Shown: one piece after another, positions 36,734-45,776 of the stretch
Layout of the letters: each line of letters opens with the position of its first letter
Position numbering within the stretch: the first letter of the stretch is position 1
DNA from: Lachnospiraceae bacterium
GTDB taxonomy: Bacteria; Bacillota; Clostridia; Lachnospirales; Lachnospiraceae
Direction of reading: 5' to 3'
Assembly (NCBI GenBank): GCA_030537145.1
Contig: JAUNON010000004.1
Coordinates: 35,617 to 99,616 of the forward strand
DNA length: 64,000 nt
Made by a program: the position numbers and the translations under genes
The notes under the pieces: model-generated
What the model was told of the DNA's origin: nothing
Seen by the model: the letters and a program-made list of their open reading frames with translations, nothing else
Database searches by the model: none

Positions 36734-38011
36734 CTATACCAGGATCTGCGTTCCTCCCACCGGACGGATGGACAATACGTGACAGCTTCCTTCTCCCAAC
36801 GCATCCTCCATCCCCTGCCGGAATGCGTCCAGCATATCTATGGGAACAAACGCCTGCACCGTTCCCGCAAATCCGCCTCCGTGCACGCGGTAAGCGCCCC
36901 GGCCGTTCAGCAGTCTGTCGCAGAGCGCCAGTGCAAGGGCCATCTCCTGATGCTCCTTACTGCCGCAGGGAACGATATTCTGCAGATACATCCAGGAGCT
37001 GTAGCCGGATTCCTTTACCAGCCGCAGGAAGGTATCGATATCCCCCTCCTCCAGTGCCCTGGCCTGCTTCGGCACCCTCTCGTTATCACCGTAAAAATGC
37101 AGAGCACGCAGGATCGCCCGGTCTCCCACCTCTGCCCGGATCTTCGGAATAGCCGCCATAAATTCCTGCTCCGGAATTTCCCGCAGCACCTCCTTGCCCA
37201 GCAGCCGGCAGATCTTTTTCAGCTCCAGCGGTATCGCCGCATATTCATCCGTCAGATCCGCATGGTCCGCCCCGGAATCAATGATGCAGAGCGCCAGTCC
37301 GGATTTTTCAAACTCGATATCCAGCCTTCTCACCACCGGATTTGCCGTATCTTCAAAATCGATGGTCAGCATATTTCCCACGGAGGATGCGGTCTGATCC
37401 ATCAATCCGCTGGGTTTTCCGAAATAAACATTCTCCGCATACTGGCCGATCTGGGCGATCTCCACCGGGGACACCCTGTTTTCAAAAAACAGGGCATTGA
37501 TGATATTTCCGATCAGCACTTCAAAGGCTGCGGAGGAGCTGATGCCGCTGCCCGGCAGTACGCTGGACATCACGCAGGCATGAAATCCTTCCACCTTACA
37601 GCCAAGCTCTGCGAACCGGGCCGCAACGCCCCGGATCAGGGCGGCAGTACTGTTTTTTTCCTCTTCCTTCATCGAAAGATCTTCCAGAGAGATCCGGCAC
37701 ATAGGATAGCCCTCCGACTGCACACAGATTTCTTTCGCTTCTGCCTTGGATGCTGCCGCAATCATATCCATATCCACGGATGCCGCCAAAACCCGTCCGT
37801 GCTGGTGATCCGTATGATTTCCTCCGATCTCCGTTCTGCCCGGTGCGGAAAATAAAGCCAGCGTTTCACTCTCCCCAAAGGTCTCCCGGTACATCTCCAG
37901 CAGCTTTTCATATCTGGCCGTGTTTTCTAAGCTTTTCTGCCCGTAAAGCTGATGCATTTTTTCCTGAAAACCGGCGTTTTTTAATTCCCTTTTCCAAGCG
38001 TCAATGTTCAT
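36734..38011 (-). CDS. galK: Galactokinase
   Basis: GalK phosphorylates galactose to galactose-1-phosphate. The product is 425 residues, somewhat longer than the common 390 because of an N-terminal helical extension (residues 1-50). The galactokinase signature GRTEIGGNHTDHQHG (residues about 62-76), the GHMP motif VLPGSGISSSAAFEVLIG and the C-terminal motif VHGGGFAGTVQAFVP are all intact. The neighbouring galE and the divergent AraC-type regulator suggest one galactose module. Confidence 0.94.
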   Translation of the reverse strand: MNIDAWKRELKNAGFQEKMHQLYGQKSLENTARYEKLLEMYRETFGESETLALFSAPGRTEIGGNHTDHQHGRVLAASVDMDMIAAASKAEAKEICVQSEGYPMCRISLEDLSMKEEEKNSTAALIRGVAARFAELGCKVEGFHACVMSSVLPGSGISSSAAFEVLIGNIINALFFENRVSPVEIAQIGQYAENVYFGKPSGLMDQTASSVGNMLTIDFEDTANPVVRRLDIEFEKSGLALCIIDSGADHADLTDEYAAIPLELKKICRLLGKEVLREIPEQEFMAAIPKIRAEVGDRAILRALHFYGDNERVPKQARALEEGDIDTFLRLVKESGYSSWMYLQNIVPCGSKEHQEMALALALCDRLLNGRGAYRVHGGGFAGTVQAFVPIDMLDAFRQGMEDALGEGSCHVLSIRPVGGTQILV

Positions 38012-38228
38012 ATCCTTCCTCCTGATTTCTTTGAAAATTACTTTTTTGCACCCATTCCGGCAGCTTTGATTCCATCGCCGGTGTTTCGGCTCTTTCTCTA
38101 ATATGCCGCCTCTTTTTCTGTACTTTCCCGCAGGTTTATGTTAAAGTAATCATAAAATAAATTCTGCTTTTTGTATAGTGATAATTTGTTCAAAAACTTT
38201 GTTTTCGTTCGCATTTGGAGGCTATATC

Positions 38229-39065
38229 ATGATTTCATCCTTCGACCTGGAAAAGCTAAGTCCCCTGTTTCAGGACTTCTACACCCTCACTGGAATCCAT
38301 ATTTCCCTTTTCAACGAGAAATATGAGGAAATCTTTCCCTACCCCAAAGAGCTGCCCTCCTTCTGCCGTCTGATCCGCACAGACCCGGATGCTGCTCTCC
38401 GCTGCCATAGCTGCGACCGGGAGGCCTGCCGCACCGCCGCAAAAAAACATAACATCCATTTCTATCAGTGCCATGCAGGGCTGATGGAGGCCTGCACCCC
38501 CATTTACTCCGGAGAGGTCATTGTCGGCTACATTATCGTTGGAAATATTTTTACCTATCCGGATCACGGCACCGGCTGGGAAAAAATCAAAGAATTCTGC
38601 AGAGAATATAAGATAGACAAAGCCTTGCTGAAGGCCGCCTGCCTGGAACGCCCCATCCTCACCCGGCAGTATGTGTTTGCTGCCTGCCATATTCTGGAGG
38701 CAATCGCTTCCTACGTATGCAATGAGCGTCTGGCCATCCTGAAAAAGGGGAATCTCCATACAAAAATTGACGAATACATCCTGCAGAACCTGTCCGGAGA
38801 CCTGAGTGTTTCCACTCTCTGCCGTCAGTTCTCCATCGGCAAAACCTATTTGTACGAAATTACCAACAGCACCTACGGCACGGGCGTGGCCGAGCACATC
38901 CGCCGTCTGCGCATGGAAAAGGCCAGAGAGCTGCTTTTGGAGCATGCTGACTGGCCCATCAGTGAAATCGCCGCATCCTGCGGTTTCCGCGATTACAATT
39001 ATTTTATTGCTTCCTTCAAAAAAGAAACCGGCCTTTCTCCCAGACAGTATCAGAAGCAGCTTTAG
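38229..39065 (+). CDS. AraC-family regulator with PocR sensory domain
   Basis: The product is 278 residues. The N-terminal PocR-type ligand domain (about residues 1-160) shows a four-cysteine pattern (CRLIRTDPDAALRCHSCDRE given as FCRLIRTD, RCHSCDREAC and FYQCHAGLMEACTPI) that may bind a metal or ligand, and IVGYIIVGNIF. The C-terminal AraC double helix-turn-helix (about 185-278) has VSTLCRQFSIGKTYLYEIT and ISEIAASCGFRDYNYFIASF. The ATG chosen has TTGGAGG upstream. It diverges from galK and is convergent with the KDG kinase gene, so galKE is the likelier target. Confidence 0.88.
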   Translation: MISSFDLEKLSPLFQDFYTLTGIHISLFNEKYEEIFPYPKELPSFCRLIRTDPDAALRCHSCDREACRTAAKKHNIHFYQCHAGLMEACTPIYSGEVIVGYIIVGNIFTYPDHGTGWEKIKEFCREYKIDKALLKAACLERPILTRQYVFAACHILEAIASYVCNERLAILKKGNLHTKIDEYILQNLSGDLSVSTLCRQFSIGKTYLYEITNSTYGTGVAEHIRRLRMEKARELLLEHADWPISEIAASCGFRDYNYFIASFKKETGLSPRQYQKQL

Positions 39066-39071
39066 CTTTCT

Positions 39072-40094
39072 CTACCGCTGCACCCTTCCGGATGCATCGC
39101 CGTTCATCAAAAGCTCCACCTCTGCTACGCTGGAAAGATTAAAGTCCTTTTCAATAGAATGCTTCAGGCAGGAAGCCGCCGCCGCATATTCGATCTTTTT
39201 CTGCGGTTCAAATCCATTCACCGTACCGTAGATCAGTCCGGCCGCAAAGGAATCGCCTCCGCCCACCCGGTCCACAATATGAATCGGATACGTTCTGGAG
39301 AAATAGGGCCTGCCGCCTGCATACAGCAATGCGCCCCATTCGTTGTCGGAAGCGCTGATGCTCTTGCGCAGAGTAATGCCCACTTCCTTTACGCCGTACT
39401 TTTTACAGAGCTGGTCCGCCACATCGATATATCCCTCTTTGTTCAGCTTTCCGGTGGTAACGTCCGTGTCCGCCGCTTTGATGCCCAGCACCTTATCCGC
39501 ATCCTCCTCATTGGCGATCAGAATATCTACATACTGCAGCATCTCCTCCATACAGGCCTTCGCCTGCTCTGCCGTCCACATATTCTTTCGGTAATTCAAA
39601 TCACAGCTTACCGTCAGGCCGTGCTCCTTTGCCTTGCGCACCGCCTCAATGGAAACCGCCGGCATCCCGGCTCCCAGCGCCGGTGTGATTCCGGTGATAT
39701 GGAAGTTGGAAGCCCCCTCAAAGACAGCATCCCAATCAAACATGCCCGGCTCCGCCATAGCAATGCCGCTGAACTTCCGGTCATATACGATGCGGGAAGG
39801 CCGCTGGGAAGCACCCTTTTCCAGATAGAACACGCCCATCCGTTCCCCGCCCCTCACAATATGGCGGGTGCCCACATTAAATTTCCGCATCATGGCAATG
39901 CCGCTGTCCGCAATCGCATTTTCCGGAAGCCTGGTCACAAATTCTGTATCGATCCCCATACATGCCAGTGATACCAGCACGTTTGCCTCCGCTCCCGTAT
40001 AATTGATCTCAAACGTCTCTGCCTGGACAAATTTCAGATATCCCGGCGGGCTTAATCTCACCAGAAAATCTCCGAACCCTACTACTTTCTTCAT
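39072..40094 (-). CDS. kdgK: PfkB-family sugar kinase, probably 2-dehydro-3-deoxygluconate kinase
   Basis: KdgK makes KDPG from 2-keto-3-deoxygluconate. The product is 340 residues. PfkB signature features are present: the N-terminal VVGFGDFLVRLSPPGYL, the substrate region INYTGAEANVLVSLACMG, and the C-terminal ATP/catalytic motif DRVGGGDSFAAGLIYG with the catalytic Asp. KDPG aldolase is encoded just upstream, which supports the KDG specificity. It is the last gene of the sugar-acid operon, about 185 bases after the aldolase gene. Confidence 0.88.
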   Translation of the reverse strand: MKKVVGFGDFLVRLSPPGYLKFVQAETFEINYTGAEANVLVSLACMGIDTEFVTRLPENAIADSGIAMMRKFNVGTRHIVRGGERMGVFYLEKGASQRPSRIVYDRKFSGIAMAEPGMFDWDAVFEGASNFHITGITPALGAGMPAVSIEAVRKAKEHGLTVSCDLNYRKNMWTAEQAKACMEEMLQYVDILIANEEDADKVLGIKAADTDVTTGKLNKEGYIDVADQLCKKYGVKEVGITLRKSISASDNEWGALLYAGGRPYFSRTYPIHIVDRVGGGDSFAAGLIYGTVNGFEPQKKIEYAAAASCLKHSIEKDFNLSSVAEVELLMNGDASGRVQR

Positions 40095-40205
40095 TCCATC
40101 TCCTCCTGCATCCTTCTTTTCATCCCGCCTGCGCTTTCCCGGCCGGCCAGGCCGTATCGGTCCGTTTCAGCGGGATATCGCCGTCCGCTTTCTCCTATTG
40201 CAGCA

Positions 40206-40270
40206 ATGGCTGCTGTAAACGGAATACTCGCTTCCAATCTGGAGCTCCCGGTTTCACAACAGCCATTTTA
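40206..40270. other. Inverted repeat between the aldolase and kinase genes
   Basis: ATGGCTGCTGTAAAC and GTTTCACAACAGCCAT form a stem around 34 bases. It resembles the shared terminator stem of the window. A T run follows on the plus strand (TTTTA), while on the minus strand, the direction of the genes, none follows. It may lower read-through or protect transcript ends rather than terminate fully. Confidence 0.5.
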
Positions 40271-40279
40271 TCATTCTTT

Positions 40280-41236
40280 TTACGGTTTCCGCAGCAAATG
40301 AATTGCAAAACCGGAAAATTCCTTTTCCAGATAAATCGCATTCAGATTGCCTGCTTCGTCGTAATTCTTAAATTCCTCCCGCATGGAATATCCCTTTTTC
40401 TCCAGATAGGCTACCGCCCGCTCCACGTTACGCGTTCCGATAGCGATATGCCCCATTTCACCCGGGAATTTTACCTTGCAGCATTCTACGATATCTCCGG
40501 CGAAATCACTTTTACCTCCCGCCTTAGAACCGATATCGAACAGACTGCCCAGCTCCTCTGCCAGAGGGCCGCCCGCTTCCCCGGCGTTGATGCCGATGTG
40601 AATCAGCCGGAAATTGTGGGAAACCGCAACCGCCTTTTTACACAGAGCGGCAATCCCGTCCCAATCCTTTTCCAGCACCTTATCCGCCGGAGCCATAAAG
40701 CTGCCGCCCACCGCAGCCACCTTCGGATTGGAAAGATAGCTGCCCATATTTTCCAGATTGATTCCGGAGGTTGGCACAAACGCAATCTGCGCATAAGGTC
40801 CGGTCAGCTCCCGAATCGTCTTTACGCCGCCCATCAGCTCTGCCGGGAAAAACTTAAAGGTGTTCAGTCCCAAAGCCAGGCCGCGCTCAATTTCCGATGC
40901 CGTTACACAGCCCGGAAGCACCGGCATATCCAGCTTTCGGCAGGTTTCCAGCACCGTCTCATTCAGGCCCGGAGTCACACAAAGCTCTGCTCCGGCCGCC
41001 CTGGCCGCTCTGGCCTGCTCCGGCCGCAGAACGGTTCCTGCCGCCACCAGCATCTGGGGCAGCTCTGCCTTGATGGCAGCGATGCAGTCCAGCGCGCATT
41101 CATTGCGCAGCGTCACCTCGATCTGAGGAAGGCCGGCCTCCAGCAAGGTCTTTGCCAGCGGCACCGCATGCTCCACCGAAGGGATCTTAATCACCGGCAC
41201 TATCCCGGTCTCTTTGATTTTTTCAAAAACCGTCAT
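40280..41236 (-). CDS. KDPG/KHG aldolase fused to a VOC-like domain
   Basis: The first 207 residues are a class I KDPG/KHG aldolase that splits KDPG to pyruvate and glyceraldehyde 3-phosphate. Glu40 (PQIEVTLRN) and the Schiff-base Lys128 (NTFKFFPAE) are in place, with GTVLRPEQ and TSGIN also conserved. The remaining 110 residues are not part of a normal aldolase (about 210 residues). They read HIGINAGE, then MGHIAIGTRNVERAVAYLEKKGYS and SGFAIHLLRK, the strand order of one glyoxalase/VOC unit. Its job is unknown; it could be an oligomer interface or a sugar-acid isomerase. The operon context confirms the aldolase part. Confidence 0.88.
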   Translation of the reverse strand: MTVFEKIKETGIVPVIKIPSVEHAVPLAKTLLEAGLPQIEVTLRNECALDCIAAIKAELPQMLVAAGTVLRPEQARAARAAGAELCVTPGLNETVLETCRKLDMPVLPGCVTASEIERGLALGLNTFKFFPAELMGGVKTIRELTGPYAQIAFVPTSGINLENMGSYLSNPKVAAVGGSFMAPADKVLEKDWDGIAALCKKAVAVSHNFRLIHIGINAGEAGGPLAEELGSLFDIGSKAGGKSDFAGDIVECCKVKFPGEMGHIAIGTRNVERAVAYLEKKGYSMREEFKNYDEAGNLNAIYLEKEFSGFAIHLLRKP

Positions 41237-41267
41237 ATTCTTTTCCTCATAAGATAATCGTCAGGCA

Positions 41268-42785
41268 CTATTTTGCTTTTTTCTTTCCCAAAGCACTTTT
41301 CACAATCGGGAAAAGGAACGTAACTAATACGAAAATCAGCAGAACGCAGGATACCGGACGGGTAACGAAGGTAGCATAGCTTCCGTTACTCATAACCAGC
41401 GCACGCCGCATGTTGCTCTCCAGCATACTTCCCAGCAGCAGGCCCAGAATGAAGGGACCGGTGGGGAATTCCAGTACCTTAAACAGGAAGCCCAGAATTG
41501 CTGCCGCAAACATGATCAATACATCAAAGAAGTTGTTATTCAGCGCATAGGCTCCTACTACGCACAAAACGCAAACGGCACACCATACGGTGGGCTGCGC
41601 CACGTTCAGCACCTTTGCAGATACCTTTGCGGTAGCCAGGCCCAGAATCAGGAAGGCCACGTTTGCCAGCACCATCAGCGCCATGATCTGCGTGGTGAAT
41701 TTGGCGTTTTCTGTAAACATCTTAATACCCGGCTGCATACCGTACATGGTCAGAGAGCCGATCAGGATAGCCGTAACCGCATCTCCCGGAATACCCAGGG
41801 TCATCATGGTGGTCATAGCGCCGCCCAATACGCCGTTGTTCGCTGCGGAGCTGACTGCCAGACCCTCTACAGAACCTTTGCCGTACTCTTCCGGATGCTT
41901 ACTGAATTTCTTTGAGTTACCCCAGCAGATAACCGCGGAAATATCGCCGCCGGCTGCGGGAATCGCACCGATAATGGTTGCTACCAGGCTGGTAACGATA
42001 CCTCTGGGGAACAGGCTCTTCATCTCAGCTTTGCTGGGAAGCACCTTACCAAGAGCCAGATTTACTTTTCTCGCCTCAATATCCTTTGCTTCCTGCTCTC
42101 TGTTTCTGGTAAAGATCTGATACATTACCTCACCGATACCGAACATACCGATCATAACCGGGATGAAGGAAACACCCGCCAGCAGATTTACATTTCCGAA
42201 GGTGAATCTCTTTACGCCCAGAATCGGGTCCAGTCCGATGGTGGACAGCAGGATACCGGACAGTCCCAGAATCAGTCCCTTCAATACATCGCCGCCTGCT
42301 ACGGCAACCATCATGCTCAGACCAAACGCAGCCAGCATGAAATATTCGGCAGAGTTAAAGGTAACGGTAAATTTTGCGATCGGGGTGGCAAACAAAATCA
42401 GCGCCAGCGTACTGATAATACCGCCCATAAAGGAAAATATAACATTAATTCCCAGGGCCAGACCGCCCTTTCCTTGTTTATACAGGGCATACCCGTCAAA
42501 GGACTGGGTAATGGAGGCCGGAGTACCCGGCGTATTGATCAGAATAGCCGTAATGCCGCCGGCAAAGATCGCCGCATTCCAAAGTCCCATCAGCATGGCA
42601 AAGCCGTCTGTGGGATCAAACCAGAAGGTAATCGGTGTCATAATCGCAATACCCATGGTAGCTGAAAGTCCGGGCAGCGCACCGATCATCGTACCGATGA
42701 GCACACCCAAAAACAAGAATAAAATAACGGAGGGCCTCATCAGCTCAGACAGGCCGGCCGCCCATACATCTAATCCTATTCCCAT
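41268..42785 (-). CDS. tctA: Tripartite tricarboxylate transporter large permease, TctA
   Basis: TctA is the large membrane subunit of a TTT-type secondary transporter that works with an extracellular binding protein. The product is 505 residues with about 11-12 membrane segments. The family motifs LGVLIGTMIGALPGLSATMG and ILINTPGTPASITQSFDGY near the N-terminus are clear, and their inverted-repeat counterpart SLVATIIGAIPAAGGDISAV with TLGIPGDAVTAILIG is in the second half. It lies between tctB and the aldolase gene. The likely substrate is a sugar acid, given the operon. Confidence 0.93.
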   Translation of the reverse strand: MGIGLDVWAAGLSELMRPSVILFLFLGVLIGTMIGALPGLSATMGIAIMTPITFWFDPTDGFAMLMGLWNAAIFAGGITAILINTPGTPASITQSFDGYALYKQGKGGLALGINVIFSFMGGIISTLALILFATPIAKFTVTFNSAEYFMLAAFGLSMMVAVAGGDVLKGLILGLSGILLSTIGLDPILGVKRFTFGNVNLLAGVSFIPVMIGMFGIGEVMYQIFTRNREQEAKDIEARKVNLALGKVLPSKAEMKSLFPRGIVTSLVATIIGAIPAAGGDISAVICWGNSKKFSKHPEEYGKGSVEGLAVSSAANNGVLGGAMTTMMTLGIPGDAVTAILIGSLTMYGMQPGIKMFTENAKFTTQIMALMVLANVAFLILGLATAKVSAKVLNVAQPTVWCAVCVLCVVGAYALNNNFFDVLIMFAAAILGFLFKVLEFPTGPFILGLLLGSMLESNMRRALVMSNGSYATFVTRPVSCVLLIFVLVTFLFPIVKSALGKKKAK

Positions 42786-42800
42786 AGCTTACTCTCCTCC

Positions 42801-43286
42801 TTATGCGTTGAACAAAATAGAAAAGCCCATATTGAATACCAGATAAATAAATGCAGTAAATACGACCGCATAAATCAGGGCAAATTTCCAGGTCCGCTCA
42901 AACAGTTTATTCAGATAAATCTCAAACAGAAATACGCATACCATGAAAGCGGTATTTCCAAAATACGGCGCCGTAATCTTCCAGGCTGCCAAAAAAACAA
43001 TGATTCCTGCCACTGTCAGGAGCATAACCTTCAGGTTTTTCCTGTTTTCCGGTGTCCACTCCACATAATGCTTCTCGCCCTGGCGCACTCCCCGTACCAC
43101 CAGAGCCGCACCCATAATAATAATCAAAACGCTTAAAATATACGGAAAAAATCCGCCGCCCGGCACCCCGTCCGATGTGGTCGCAATAAAGCTAAGCTGC
43201 GGATTTGTCGCAGTCATAATTAAAAAGAATAATCCAAACGCCATACACAGCAAGCCGGCAATGGCATCTGCCTTCAATTTTTTCAT
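42801..43286 (-). CDS. tctB: Tripartite tricarboxylate transporter small subunit, TctB
   Basis: The product is 161 residues with four hydrophobic segments, the usual form for the small TTT membrane subunit. The N-terminus KADAIAGLLCMAFGLFFLIM and the loop GVPGGGFFPYILSVLIII are typical of the family (the GPGFFP-like motif). The internal ATG is chosen over an earlier one because AAAGGA lies eight bases before it and the family starts there. It precedes tctA by 15 bases. Confidence 0.9.
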   Translation of the reverse strand: MKKLKADAIAGLLCMAFGLFFLIMTATNPQLSFIATTSDGVPGGGFFPYILSVLIIIMGAALVVRGVRQGEKHYVEWTPENRKNLKVMLLTVAGIIVFLAAWKITAPYFGNTAFMVCVFLFEIYLNKLFERTWKFALIYAVVFTAFIYLVFNMGFSILFNA

Positions 43287-43348
43287 AACATCAGTCCTTT
43301 CCTGCCGACCCGGACTTTCCTTCCGCTTCGGCATACATCCAACATGGT

Positions 43349-43387
43349 AACAGCACCGCACCACTTTTGGCGCGATGCTGTTTTTTT
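43349..43387. other. Hairpin between tctC and tctB
   Basis: AACAGCA and TGCTGTT bracket an inner GC-rich pairing (CCGC with GCGC), forming a hairpin in the 150-base gap. On the minus strand, the direction of the genes, no T run follows. It could stabilise the upstream binding-protein transcript, which is needed in excess. Confidence 0.5.
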
Positions 43388-43437
43388 ATTTCATCATTTA
43401 TTGATTTTTGTTACCTTCTCCCTGATCCCCGATGCTT

Positions 43438-44412
43438 TTATTCCATTACAATACCCATGGTCGGGATCAGCTCGGAATAATGAGCCAGCTCTTCTGCTGC
43501 CTTTGCATCCATGTCAGCGCCTGACAGATATGCATGCTCATAACCCTTGCTTGCCAGCAGCTCTTTCATAGCGTCAGAGTTGATTGCTGTCTCTGCTGCT
43601 GCTTCCAGAACCTCAACGATTTCATCCGGGGTATCCTTCGGAACTGCAAATCCGCCCCAGCCCTGGATTACGATGTCATAACCAAGATCAGTAGCAACCG
43701 GAACGTCCGGAAGTACGGAAGAAGCACTTTCACCTAAAACTACCAGTGTACGCAGATCGCCTGCTTCTACATTGGTATAAACCTCAGACGGGCTAACTGC
43801 TACTGCCTCGATATTTCCGCCAAGAAGAGCGGTAACTGCGGAAGCTGCTCCATCAGAGAACGGAACGTGATTGAATTCCACGCCGCAGGTCTCCTCTACG
43901 GAAGCTGCTGCCACCTGCCAGATCGAACCGGTACCGGAGTTACCTACACGAACCTCACCGGGATGCTCTTTTGCATATGCGATGAAATCATCAAAGGTTT
44001 CCCATTCGCTGTCAGCCTTTACGGTGATCGCTGCCGGGATCGTCATAGCACGTCCGATAAAGCGGAAGTCCTCTGTGGTCAGGTCTGTGTAGCCCAGAGA
44101 AGAAAGCATGGTGGATTCAACCGGCATATATGCGATGGTATATCCATCCGGTTTGCTGTTTCTTACCGTCTCCAGACCGATTGCTCCGGAAGCGCCTGTG
44201 GTGTTCTGAACCAGAACGGTGGTGCCGATCGCCTGCTCAAACTCGGAAGCGAAAATACGGGATGTGGTATCCGATGCTCCGCCTGCTGCGTAGGGGCAAA
44301 CGATAGTGATCTGCTTCTTACCCGGGAAATCAGCCGCAAATGCGGATACTGACAGCACGGATGCGCACATAGCTGTTGCTGCAACGATAGATACGACTTT
44401 CTTTAAGTTCAT
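43438..44412 (-). CDS. tctC: Tripartite tricarboxylate transporter substrate-binding protein, TctC
   Basis: The product is 324 residues: signal peptide (about 1-27, ending AFAAD), then the Bug/TctC fold. ITIVCPYAAGGASDTTSRIFA is the first ligand-contacting motif and VRVGNSGTGSIWQVAAASVE the second. A Cys at residue 16 is not in a good lipobox, so lipid anchoring is doubtful. In Gram-positives the binding protein usually needs an anchor. It is the second gene of the operon, 105 bases after the aldolase-family gene. Confidence 0.92.
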   Translation of the reverse strand: MNLKKVVSIVAATAMCASVLSVSAFAADFPGKKQITIVCPYAAGGASDTTSRIFASEFEQAIGTTVLVQNTTGASGAIGLETVRNSKPDGYTIAYMPVESTMLSSLGYTDLTTEDFRFIGRAMTIPAAITVKADSEWETFDDFIAYAKEHPGEVRVGNSGTGSIWQVAAASVEETCGVEFNHVPFSDGAASAVTALLGGNIEAVAVSPSEVYTNVEAGDLRTLVVLGESASSVLPDVPVATDLGYDIVIQGWGGFAVPKDTPDEIVEVLEAAAETAINSDAMKELLASKGYEHAYLSGADMDAKAAEELAHYSELIPTMGIVME

Positions 44413-44517
44413 TTTGAAATCCTCCCTTAGATTTTTATTTTATGGGGTCTTGTACGATACGCGGCCAGATCTCCTCTTATCCGTCTGCATCCTGCAAGCT
44501 TCCCAATAAGTTCTTCT

Positions 44518-45402
44518 TTATATATAAGCCTTTACTGCTTCATGCAGAGCCTTCACATCTTCCTCGGACAGATCCATCAGCGGTTTTCTCATATGTCCGC
44601 CGGGAATTCCCCGGAACGTCAGGATATTCTTGAAGATGGACATATCAGCGCCCGCTTTCATCAGCCATACCAGATCATTTGCAGTATCCTGGGCTTTTCT
44701 GGCCGCTTCCATATTTCCCGCTTTAAACTGCTTGTACACCTCTACAAAATATTCCGGGAACGGGCCGGAGCATCCGGATACGGTTCCGTCGCAGCCTGCA
44801 ACCAGAGCCGGCAGGAACATAGAATCTGCTCCGAATACCACTGAGAAGTTTCCGTTATTCACGCGCAGATACTGCAGCACACGTCCCATATCCGCATAGC
44901 TGTATTTCACTCCTACCACGTTCGGGCAGGCCTCGCAGATCTTATTCATCGTCTCTGCGGAAATATCATTATGAGCAAGCTGCGGAATTACATATACGTA
45001 TACCGGGAAATCCTGCGGCAGAGCGCTGCACACATCCTTGTAATACTGTACCATCGCTCTGTCGTCTACCGTAAAATAGCTGGGGGTAACGACACCAACA
45101 CCGTCTGCGCCGATCTTATGGGCATGCTGTGCCAGACGGATCGTTTCTGCCAGTGTCATGGCTCCTGCATGAATGAATACAGTCACTCTTCCTGCAGCTT
45201 TCTTTACTACGGTCTCAGCAACCAGTTCTCTCTCCTCTGCGCTCATCAGGTACATCTCGCCGGTAGTTCCGGTGGGATACAGGCAATCAACACCCTTTCC
45301 GATCAAAAACTCAGTCTGCTGCTCCAGTGCTGCCACATCCACCTTATCGTCCTCTGTAAAAGGTGTGGTCATTGCAGTAATTACACCAAATAATTTTTTC
45401 AA
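44518..45402 (-). CDS. DapA-family aldolase/dehydratase of the sugar-acid operon
   Basis: The product is 294 residues with the class I aldolase barrel. GTTGE (residues 45-49) binds the keto-acid carboxylate, Tyr137 (YVIP) and Schiff-base Lys166 (GVKYS) are in place. In this operon it probably acts on a 2-keto-3-deoxy sugar acid or as a keto-deoxy-glucarate-type dehydratase; true dihydrodipicolinate synthase is unlikely. The start is a TTG with AAGGAGG eight bases upstream; earlier starts lack a site. An IclR-type operator lies in its leader. Confidence 0.85.
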   Translation of the reverse strand: MKKLFGVITAMTTPFTEDDKVDVAALEQQTEFLIGKGVDCLYPTGTTGEMYLMSAEERELVAETVVKKAAGRVTVFIHAGAMTLAETIRLAQHAHKIGADGVGVVTPSYFTVDDRAMVQYYKDVCSALPQDFPVYVYVIPQLAHNDISAETMNKICEACPNVVGVKYSYADMGRVLQYLRVNNGNFSVVFGADSMFLPALVAGCDGTVSGCSGPFPEYFVEVYKQFKAGNMEAARKAQDTANDLVWLMKAGADMSIFKNILTFRGIPGGHMRKPLMDLSEEDVKALHEAVKAYI

Positions 45403-45441
45403 TGGTATTCCTCCTTCACAACTGCACACGTTTTTTCGATC

Positions 45442-45458
45442 GTTCAGCATCGCTGAAC
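45442..45458 (-). promoter_or_regulatory. IclR-type operator 1 (catabolic operon side)
   Basis: GTTCAGC-ATC-GCTGAAC is a perfect palindrome with 7-base arms. It lies about 18-34 bases after the predicted transcription start of the aldolase-led operon, so a bound repressor would block elongation. The same palindrome recurs twice in the intergenic region. Confidence 0.75.
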
Positions 45459-45482
45459 ATTATGCATTATTTTTATATTTGG

Positions 45483-45511
45483 AGTATACTCCAGCATTCT
45501 TATTATGTCAA
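45483..45511 (-). promoter_or_regulatory. Promoter of the sugar-acid operon
   Basis: TTGACA (45506-45511), a 17-base spacer and TATACT (45483-45488) on the minus strand, close to ideal. It drives the DapA-family gene, tctC, tctB, tctA, the aldolase and the kinase. Confidence 0.8.
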
Positions 45512-45657
45512 GTTTAAATCAGCATTTCGTACAATTATTCAAAATCATTTCAGCTTTTTTGTGTATATTGTACATAGCATTCTCATTGACTTTCTGTTTT
45601 TCTCATGACATAATGACAAAAAGGAGTTTTTGTTCTCTTCAGTGATAACGTATTTTT

Positions 45658-45674
45658 GTTCATTAATGCTGAAC
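45658..45674. promoter_or_regulatory. IclR-type operator 2 (middle of the divergent region)
   Basis: GTTCATT-AAT-GCTGAAC has the same length and right arm as operator 1, with two changes in the left arm. It lies between the two promoters, far from both, and may serve repressor looping or cooperative binding. Confidence 0.55.
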
Positions 45675-45776
45675 GTTATTTATTTTACTGTTTTTTGCGG
45701 CAGGATTGATTCTCTCTCTTCCTGCCGGGAAAGCGATTCTCAAAAATTTCGGCAGGGAAAAATTAGAATTCAGAAA

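Noticed and set aside
44518..45402. Dihydrodipicolinate synthase (lysine pathway)
   Set aside because: The catalytic residues are those of the superfamily, but the operon with TctABC, KDPG aldolase and IclR control points to sugar-acid catabolism.
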